Source: Halieaceae bacterium (GTDB lineage Bacteria; Pseudomonadota; Gammaproteobacteria; Pseudomonadales; Halieaceae). Taken from it: a DNA stretch of 37,976 nucleotides. Every line of letters begins with the position of its first letter. Within the stretch, counting starts at the first letter, position 1. The DNA is taken from NCBI GenBank assembly GCA_028282105.1, contig JANQIO010000114.1, positions 1-37,976 on the forward strand, given 5' to 3'. Below the pieces are notes generated by a model. It did not search any database. It was given only the letters and a program-made list of their open reading frames with translations, and had not been told where the DNA came from. Positions 33,507 through 37,976 of the stretch are shown piece by piece. Made by a program: the position numbers and the translations under genes.

Positions 33507-34841
33507 TCAGACGTTGAGCAGAAGGTGTTCGCGCTCCCAGGAGCTGATGACCTGGTTGAACTCCTCGAACTCATCGAGTTTTACCGCAGTATAGGCGCGC
33601 AGGAACAGATCCCCAAAGATGTCGACCAGTGCGGGGGTGCTCATCAGGTTGCGCAGGCCCTCTTCCAGGCTGCGCGCCACTTCCACCGCGTCTTCATTGG
33701 CCGTGCCCTGGTGGGGCTCGGTGGGCGTCAGTCCCAGCTCCATACCCAACAGGCCGCTGGCGAGGCTGGCGGCCAGCGCCAGGTAGGGGTTGGCATCAGC
33801 GCCGGGGAAGCGGTTCTCCACCCGAGTGGCCGCCGGCGGGCTTTCCGGCACCCGAAACGCCGTGGTGCGGTTGTCGATGCCCCAGTTGAGGTTGATAGGC
33901 GCCGAGATATCCGGGGCCAGCCGCCGATAGGAGTTTACGTTGGGGGCATACAGGCTGATCAGGTCCGGCGTAAACCGCTGCAGGCCGGCGATGTAGGCGA
34001 GGAAGGCGGCGGTATGGGTGCCGTCGTCCTCGGCGAAAATGTTGCGGCCTTCGGTATTCAGCACACTCTGGTGAATATGCAGCGCACTGCCGGGCTCCTC
34101 CTGCATGGGCTTGGCCATAAAGGTGGCATACATCCCATGCTTGTGGGCGGTCTCGCGCACGGTACGCTTGAAGGTGAACACCTGGTCCGCCAGCTTCAGC
34201 GCATCCCCGTGCAGGAAGTTGATTTCCATCTGCGCCACACCGTTCTCGTGGATCAGGGTATCCGCGTCCAACTCCTGGGCTTCGGCAAAGTCGTACATGT
34301 CCTCCACGAAGTCTTCGAACTCGGCTACCGCGTCGATGCTATAGGACTGACGCGACATCTCCGGGCGCCCGCTGCGACCGGTGGGCGCCTCCAGTTCGTT
34401 GTCAGGGTCGGTGTTGCGCTTGACCAGGTAGAACTCGACTTCCGGCGCGATCACCGGCGTCAGGCCCTGGTCCGCATACAGCCCAAGCACGCGCTTGAGC
34501 ACATTGCGGGTAGCCAGTGGATGGGGCTCGCCGTCGGCGGTGTAGCAGTCGTGGATGATCTGGGCGGTGGGTTCCCGGGCCCAGGGCACCACGCGCATGG
34601 TGCTCGGGTCGGGTTTGAGGATCATGTCGGCGTCGGTCGGCTCAACGAAGTCCCAGTGGTCGTCGCTGTACTCGCCGGTCACGGTCTGGATCAGGATGCT
34701 CTCGGGCAGCTTGGGATTGCCGCCCTGCATGAACTGCGCCGCGGGTATGAACTTGCCCCGCGCATTGCCGGTGAGATCGGGCACCATGGCCTCCACCTCG
34801 GAGATCTGGTGCTCGCGTAACCACTGTTCGATGACGTCCAT
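33507..34841 (-). CDS. puuA: Glutamine synthetase family protein, gamma-glutamylputrescine synthetase-like
   Basis: 444 aa. Glutamine-synthetase catalytic domain with VIAPEVEFYL, NGVAQMEINFLHGDAL, FMAKPMQEEPGSALHIHQS, NSYRRL, NRTTAFRVPESPPAATRVENRFPGADANPYLALAASLASGLLG (key parts NRTTAFRVP and RVENRFPGADANPY). The N-terminal domain (VEAMVPDLTGNARGKFIP) is that of the PuuA/SpuI group, which joins glutamate to putrescine or other amines in polyamine breakdown, rather than GlnA. It is divergent from a PuuB-like oxidase, which supports the role. Substrate amine is not determinable; ethanolamine- or polyamine-specific relatives exist. The site before ATG 34841 is weak (ACAGGT). Confidence 0.88.
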   Translation of the reverse strand: MDVIEQWLREHQISEVEAMVPDLTGNARGKFIPAAQFMQGGNPKLPESILIQTVTGEYSDDHWDFVEPTDADMILKPDPSTMRVVPWAREPTAQIIHDCYTADGEPHPLATRNVLKRVLGLYADQGLTPVIAPEVEFYLVKRNTDPDNELEAPTGRSGRPEMSRQSYSIDAVAEFEDFVEDMYDFAEAQELDADTLIHENGVAQMEINFLHGDALKLADQVFTFKRTVRETAHKHGMYATFMAKPMQEEPGSALHIHQSVLNTEGRNIFAEDDGTHTAAFLAYIAGLQRFTPDLISLYAPNVNSYRRLAPDISAPINLNWGIDNRTTAFRVPESPPAATRVENRFPGADANPYLALAASLASGLLGMELGLTPTEPHQGTANEDAVEVARSLEEGLRNLMSTPALVDIFGDLFLRAYTAVKLDEFEEFNQVISSWEREHLLLNV

Positions 34842-34883
34842 ACCTGTCGCCTGATTGCCGAAAGCGTTGATTATGGCAATAAA

Positions 34884-34922
34884 CCGAATTATTATTCAAC
34901 ATTATTTCGAACAATTATTCGG
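34884..34922. promoter_or_regulatory. AT-rich operator in the puuA/puuB divergent promoter
   Basis: The 89-bp gap contains CCGAAT (34884-34889) and its complement ATTCGG (34917-34922) flanking a dense AT-rich core with TTATTCAAC and TATTTCGA (34903-34910) followed by TTATTCG (34915-34921). It is probably the target of the TetR protein encoded downstream of puuB. The TATTTCGA and TTATTCG parts also resemble the arsR boxes 2 kb away. Confidence 0.45.
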
Positions 34923-34930
34923 GTTCTGAT

Positions 34931-36217
34931 ATGACCGCCGCCGCGCACGTGAATTCCTGGTATGCCGCCAGCGCACCGCAGATCGACAGCTTTCCCAGGC
35001 TTGAAGGCGATGTAGACGCCGATGTCTGCATCGTGGGCGGTGGTTTCACCGGACTGTCCAGCGCTATCCACCTGCGTGACAAGGGTTACAAGGTGGTGTT
35101 GCTGGAAGCGGAGCGCGTGGCCTGGGGCGCCTCCGGTCGTAACGGCGGCCACTGCAGCACAGGCCAGCGTGCCGACCAGGAGGACCTGGAAGAACGGGTG
35201 GGCAAGGAGCAGGCCAGACGGCTGTGGGACCTCGGGCTCGAGGCTGTGGACACCGTGGTCGGTCTTGTCGAGCGCTTCAATATCGATTGCGAGCTCAAAT
35301 CCGGCGACCTGCACGTGGCCTCCAAGCGCACCCACGCGGATGAACTAAAAGGCTACGCCGAGAAATTGCAGCGCGACTATGGTTACACCGAAGCGCGCTA
35401 CATCGAGCGTGAGGAATTGGAGCAGATGACCAGCTCGCGGCGCTTCCACGCCGGTATGTTCGATTCCCGGGCGCGCCACCTGCATCCACTGAAATACGCC
35501 CTCGGCCTGGCGGAGGCGGCCCGCGGCCTGGGCGCCGATATCTATGAAGACAGCCGAGTGACGGGCTACAGCGAGGGAAACCAGGTCACGGTGAATACCG
35601 ACCGCGGCAGCGTACGCGCACGCTTTATGATCCTCGCCTGCAACGGCTACCTGGAGCATTTGTCGAAGCCGCTGGCGGGCAAGATTATGCCCATCAACAA
35701 CTTTGTGCTGGCCACCGAACCCCTCAGCGAAGACAAGGCCCGCAGCCTGATCCGCGACGACTGCTCCATGTCCGACAGCCTGTTTGTTATCAATTACTGG
35801 AAGCTGTCCCAGGACTGGCGCCTGCTGTTTGGTGGCGGCGAGTCCTACTCGCGGCGCTTCCCCTCAGACATCCAGGGACTGGTGCGCAAGTGCATGCTGG
35901 GTGTCTACCCGGAACTGGAGGATGTAAAGATCGACTACGCCTGGGGCGGCACCCTGGCCATCACCATGTCGCGCATGCCTCACTTCGGCCGCCTGTCGGG
36001 CAACATCTTCTACGCCCACGGCTATTCCGGCCACGGCATCACGATCGCCTCACTGGCGGGGAAGTTGCTGGCCGAGGCCATCAGCGGCACCGCCGAGCGC
36101 TTTGACGTCATGGCCGGCGTCACCACACCCACCTTTCCGGGCGGCACCCTGCTGCGCTGGCCGGGCCTGGTGCTGGCCATGGGTTGGCACGCCATGCTCG
36201 ACCGCATCGGGAACTAG
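34931..36217 (+). CDS. puuB: FAD-dependent gamma-glutamylputrescine oxidase-like protein
   Basis: 428 aa; DAO-family flavoprotein. The dinucleotide-binding motif is DVCIVGGGFTGLSSAIHL (about 31-48), then VVLLEAERVAWGASGRNGGHCSTGQ, the hallmark of PuuB-type oxidases, and at the C-terminus MPHFGRLSGNIFYAHGYSGHGITIASLAGKLLAEAI (key part YAHGYSGHG). PuuB oxidises gamma-glutamylputrescine to the aldehyde with release of hydrogen peroxide and ammonia. It is divergent from puuA and followed 3 bp later by a TetR regulator. No PuuC/PuuD homologue is seen in the window, so the rest of the pathway must lie elsewhere. Confidence 0.9.
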   Translation: MTAAAHVNSWYAASAPQIDSFPRLEGDVDADVCIVGGGFTGLSSAIHLRDKGYKVVLLEAERVAWGASGRNGGHCSTGQRADQEDLEERVGKEQARRLWDLGLEAVDTVVGLVERFNIDCELKSGDLHVASKRTHADELKGYAEKLQRDYGYTEARYIEREELEQMTSSRRFHAGMFDSRARHLHPLKYALGLAEAARGLGADIYEDSRVTGYSEGNQVTVNTDRGSVRARFMILACNGYLEHLSKPLAGKIMPINNFVLATEPLSEDKARSLIRDDCSMSDSLFVINYWKLSQDWRLLFGGGESYSRRFPSDIQGLVRKCMLGVYPELEDVKIDYAWGGTLAITMSRMPHFGRLSGNIFYAHGYSGHGITIASLAGKLLAEAISGTAERFDVMAGVTTPTFPGGTLLRWPGLVLAMGWHAMLDRIGN

Positions 36218-36220
36218 CCG

Positions 36221-36844
36221 ATGGCACTGCATAGAAAGCTCAAGCTGACAGAGCAACGCACGCCGCGCCAGGAACGCTCGCTGCAACGCCGCGACGATAT
36301 CCTGCACACCACGGCCATGTTGCTGGAACGCGTCGGCTTTGACGACCTCACTACCATCCTGATTGCCAGGGAGTTGGGCATTTCCGTCGGCAGCCTCTAC
36401 CACTACTTTCCCAACAAGCAGGCCATCCTCTATGCCCTGGGCGAACACTGGCTGGAGGAGCAGACCCGGGCGCTGGACGAAATCGCCGCCTGGGACCTGG
36501 AGGCGATGGATCTCGAGACCTTCGTCGACAAGTCCTTCCCACGCATGCTGGCGGTGTACCGGGAGCAGCGCGGTATGCTGCCGCTGGTACAGGCCATGTG
36601 GGCCGTGCCGGAGCTGCGGGACCTGGACGATGAGCACGACGAGCTGCTGATCAATCGCCTGGCCGACATGTTCCGGCGGCTGGGGTTGCGCCACAGCAAG
36701 GCTGAGCGCGAACGCCGCGGCCGGTTGATGCTGGAGATGCTCCACGCCCTGTTCGTCAGCATCGTCGAGCAATCCGGCGCCCGCGCCGCCCGCAGCCTGG
36801 CTGATCTGAAGGCCCTGGGTCTTACCCTGCTTCAGCGCGACTAA
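36221..36844 (+). CDS. TetR-family transcriptional regulator
   Basis: 207 aa. Helix-turn-helix at about 25-70: RRDDILHTTAMLLERVGFDD, TTILIARELGISVGSLYHYFPNKQAILYAL, the standard TetR recognition motif. The C-terminal ligand domain is helical and not assignable. It starts 3 bp after puuB, so the two are co-transcribed; it probably represses the puuA/puuB divergent promoter and responds to an amine or glutamylated intermediate. E. coli PuuR is of a different (Cro-type) family, so this is a functional replacement by inference. Confidence 0.9.
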   Translation: MALHRKLKLTEQRTPRQERSLQRRDDILHTTAMLLERVGFDDLTTILIARELGISVGSLYHYFPNKQAILYALGEHWLEEQTRALDEIAAWDLEAMDLETFVDKSFPRMLAVYREQRGMLPLVQAMWAVPELRDLDDEHDELLINRLADMFRRLGLRHSKAERERRGRLMLEMLHALFVSIVEQSGARAARSLADLKALGLTLLQRD

Positions 36845-36880
36845 TCCCTGTAAGACAAAAAAGTGCTTGCCCTTTCTCTT

Positions 36881-36902
36881 TATTTCGATATTATTCGAAA
36901 TA
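36881..36902. promoter_or_regulatory. ArsR operator 1, overlapping the arsR start
   Basis: Perfect 8-bp arms TATTTCGA (36881-36888) and TCGAAATA (36895-36902) around a TATTAT spacer. The right arm includes the first base of the arsR ATG and no Shine-Dalgarno is seen, so the repressor site overlaps the translation start; the message may be leaderless or very short-leadered. Confidence 0.65.
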
Positions 36903-37237
36903 TGGAATCAAACCTCGCCATTCATGCAGACCGACTGGCCGCCATTGGCAATGAGGCCCGGCTCGGGATTCTCAAGCTACTGCTGAACGTCTACCCCTCT
37001 GAAATTAGCGCGGGCGATATCAGCAAGGCCACTGACATCCCGGGCTCGACCCTGTCCCACCACCTGGACCGGCTGCGCCGGGAAGGCCTGGTGCAGTCCC
37101 GCAAGGAACGCCAGTGGGTGTGGTACCAGGCCAATGCCGACACCCTGGGCGATCTGCTGAACTTTCTCTACCACGACTGCTGCAGTGGCTGCGGAGTAGA
37201 GATTGAGGCGACAAACACCGCATCAGGAACATCATGA
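36902..37237 (+). CDS. arsR: ArsR-family metalloid-responsive repressor
   Basis: 111 aa winged-helix repressor. The recognition helix region is DIPGSTLSHHLDRLRREGLV (about 45-64), with the family's RLAAIGNEARLGILKLL before it. Near the C-terminus is HDCCSGCG with Cys93, Cys94 and Cys97. A vicinal cysteine pair in this position resembles Acidithiobacillus ArsR (As(III)) and Shewanella SpArsR, which is selective for methylarsenite, rather than the E. coli type. The next gene is the methylarsenite enzyme ArsI, which favours an organoarsenical signal. The ATG at 36902 was chosen since the upstream extension lies in the operator. The stop overlaps an ATG (ATGA) at 37234. Confidence 0.9.
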   Translation: MESNLAIHADRLAAIGNEARLGILKLLLNVYPSEISAGDISKATDIPGSTLSHHLDRLRREGLVQSRKERQWVWYQANADTLGDLLNFLYHDCCSGCGVEIEATNTASGTS

Positions 37238-37266
37238 GCAACACCAGAATGAGCATCCCCTCGGTG

Positions 37267-37312
37267 TACTTCGGCCCTTTTTTTACCGAAGTATTTCGAT
37301 TATTCGAAAAAT
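37267..37312 (+). promoter_or_regulatory. ArsR operator 2 and adjacent hairpin before arsI
   Basis: TTTCGA (37294-37299), spacer TTAT, TCGAAA (37304-37309) repeats the arsR operator, differing mainly by a 2-bp shorter spacer. Just before it, TACTTCGG (37267-37274) and CCGAAGTA (37286-37293) form an 8-bp stem whose 11-base loop contains seven Ts. The region suggests a second repressor-controlled promoter for arsI within the 131-bp gap. Confidence 0.6.
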
Positions 37313-37368
37313 ACCGTTGTAAAGCCCGAAATCAATGCCGTGAACTGATCACGCAGGAGATAGCCAAG

Positions 37369-37740
37369 ATGAGCAGAATCCATATCGCCCTCAACACCGA
37401 CCGTTTCGACGAATCCATCGCCTTCTACAGCAAGCTGTTCGGGCAGGAGCCCGCCAAGCAAAGAGAACGCTGGGCCAAGTTCGACATCGCCGACCCGGCG
37501 GTCAACCTGACCCTCAACCAGACCGACGAACCCGTGGCCGGCAGCCAGATCAGCCACCTGGGTATCGAGGTCGGGGATTCAAACACGGTCGCCGCCATGG
37601 ACCAGCGCCTGCAGGACCTGGGCCTGAAAACCATCCCGGAAACCGATACCACCTGCTGTTATGCACTGCAGGACAAGACCTGGGTCACCGACCCCAACGG
37701 CCACGCCTGGGAGTTCTTCCACGTAAAGGCAGATGCTTGA
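37369..37740 (+). CDS. arsI: ArsI/CadI-type C-As lyase (methylarsenite demethylase)
   Basis: 123 aa; non-haem iron dioxygenase of the vicinal oxygen chelate (glyoxalase) fold that cleaves the carbon-arsenic bond of methylarsenite. Predicted Fe(II) ligands His5 (RIHIAL), His63 (SHLGIEV) and Glu115 (AWEFFHV) and the arsenic-binding pair Cys96-Cys97 in DTTCCYALQDK match the numbering of Thermomonospora ArsI (His5, His62, Glu115, Cys96/97). AGGAGA lies 8 nt before ATG 37369. The same frame is open back to an ATG at 37234 that overlaps the arsR stop, which would add 45 residues with no family counterpart. An ArsR box lies 57 bp upstream. Confidence 0.93.
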   Translation: MSRIHIALNTDRFDESIAFYSKLFGQEPAKQRERWAKFDIADPAVNLTLNQTDEPVAGSQISHLGIEVGDSNTVAAMDQRLQDLGLKTIPETDTTCCYALQDKTWVTDPNGHAWEFFHVKADA

Positions 37741-37785
37741 GTAAAAAAGGGAATTGGTCGGTGTGAGAGGGTGAGCCGAGCGCTT

Positions 37786-37802
37786 ACCTTGCGCAGCAAG
37801 GT
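37786..37802 (+). terminator. Hairpin downstream of arsI
   Basis: ACCTTGC (37786-37792), loop GCA, GCAAGGT (37796-37802), followed by a further GGCG-AA-CGCC element. No T-run follows. The 130 bp between arsI and the insertion element holds no gene; these hairpins may end the arsI message or be an extragenic repeat. Confidence 0.35.
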
Positions 37803-37870
37803 GCGAAGGCGAACGCCGCTCAGCCGGGCCGCGCAGGCTATGCTGGGTGGCCGGAAATCCGAACACTGGA

Positions 37871-37976
37871 TGTCAAAATGTCGTTCCTGAGACATAGCTG
37901 ACACCGTATACCGGAGACATGGTTTACACATTTAGGTATTTGGAGGAGATCTCCAGATGCCATGGAAAGAGTGTAA
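37871..37976 (+). mobile_element. IS481-type insertion sequence, left end (cut by window edge)
   Basis: From about 37871-37879 the sequence becomes the leader typical of an IS481-family element: an end beginning TGTC (two candidate starts, 37871 and 37879), several GACA/TGTC repeats (TGAGACATAGCTGACACC), then GGAGGAG and the transposase start. A palindrome GGAGATCTCC (37945-37954) overlaps the ribosome-binding site and could limit transposase translation. The exact end and target duplication cannot be set without the right end. Confidence 0.65.
37957..37976 (+). CDS. IS481-family transposase, first codons only
   Basis: The ATG at 37957 opens MPWKEC before the window ends inside the next codon. 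MPWKE is the usual start of a group of IS481-type (rve integrase) transposases, and GGAGGAG lies about 8 nt upstream. Only six codons are visible, so the call rests on this start and on the element-like leader. Confidence 0.6.

Noticed and set aside
33525-34820. Plus-strand open frame of about 430 codons opposite puuA
   Set aside because: Composition mirrors the reverse strand of the glutamine synthetase gene; no domain, no ribosome-binding site.
1-37976. CRISPR arrays, tRNA or rRNA genes, toxin-antitoxin pairs, defence islands
   Set aside because: No regularly spaced repeats, cloverleaf sequences or recognisable system genes were found on reading both strands.

Overview
The window is a GC-rich, densely coding piece of a gammaproteobacterial chromosome. 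The nuoH-N block, the PA3496-family small protein, the MoxR/DUF58/DUF4381/VWA/BatD operon, the HdfR-like LysR regulator and the PuuA/PuuB pair suggest a marine, aerobic heterotroph of the Halieaceae/Cellvibrionales type. That placement is an inference from protein resemblance; no rRNA gene is present. I see no tRNA, rRNA or CRISPR array.

Layout. 1-7307 (+): end of the complex I operon (nuoH partial, then nuoI, J, K, L, M, N), followed 28 nt later by a tandem-CBS protein with a strong Shine-Dalgarno. 7428-9693 (+): a membrane-anchored MDR oxidoreductase coupled to an exported esterase with a C-terminal repeat region. 9655-12902 (-): a SulP anion transporter, a metallo-beta-lactamase-fold hydrolase broken by one in-frame amber codon, and a small membrane protein. 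12992-17297: a uronate cluster, with a heparanase-like GH79 glycosidase and mannonate dehydratase ManD on the minus strand and glucuronate isomerase UxaC divergent on the plus strand. 17326-19140 (-): signal peptide peptidase SppA. 19249-25415 (+): a tight six-gene MoxR-Bat operon. 25400-26503 (-): gcvT. 26586-27095 (+): a shikimate-kinase-like protein with altered substrate residues. 27058-28356 (-): a membrane class III adenylate cyclase. 28357-28820 is a long gene-free stretch with two palindromic elements. 28821-30551: a PA3496-family small protein, a LysR regulator, and a small membrane protein behind two CRP-like sites. 30620-34841 (-): a membrane protein of unknown function, a lipoprotein amidohydrolase and a PuuA-like glutamine synthetase. 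34931-36844 (+): PuuB-like oxidase and a TetR regulator. 36902-37740 (+): ArsR repressor and ArsI C-As lyase with related operators. 37871-37976: left end of an IS481-type element.

How the genes work together. The nuo genes build the membrane arm of NADH:quinone oxidoreductase. GH79, UxaC and ManD fit release of glucuronic acid from a glycan, isomerisation to fructuronate, and dehydration of mannonate to 2-keto-3-deoxygluconate; the fructuronate reductase step is not in the window. PuuA, PuuB and TetR fit gamma-glutamylated polyamine catabolism. ArsR and ArsI fit sensing and demethylation of methylarsenite. The adenylate cyclase and two consensus CRP boxes 1.7 kb away suggest cAMP control of the hdfR-like/small-membrane-protein promoter.

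I did not find one unmistakable new system. The best leads are the duplicated ArsR operator around arsR-arsI, the intracellular GH79-UxaC-ManD cluster, the CBS gene tied to the nuo operon, the paired CRP boxes, and the amber-interrupted hydrolase.
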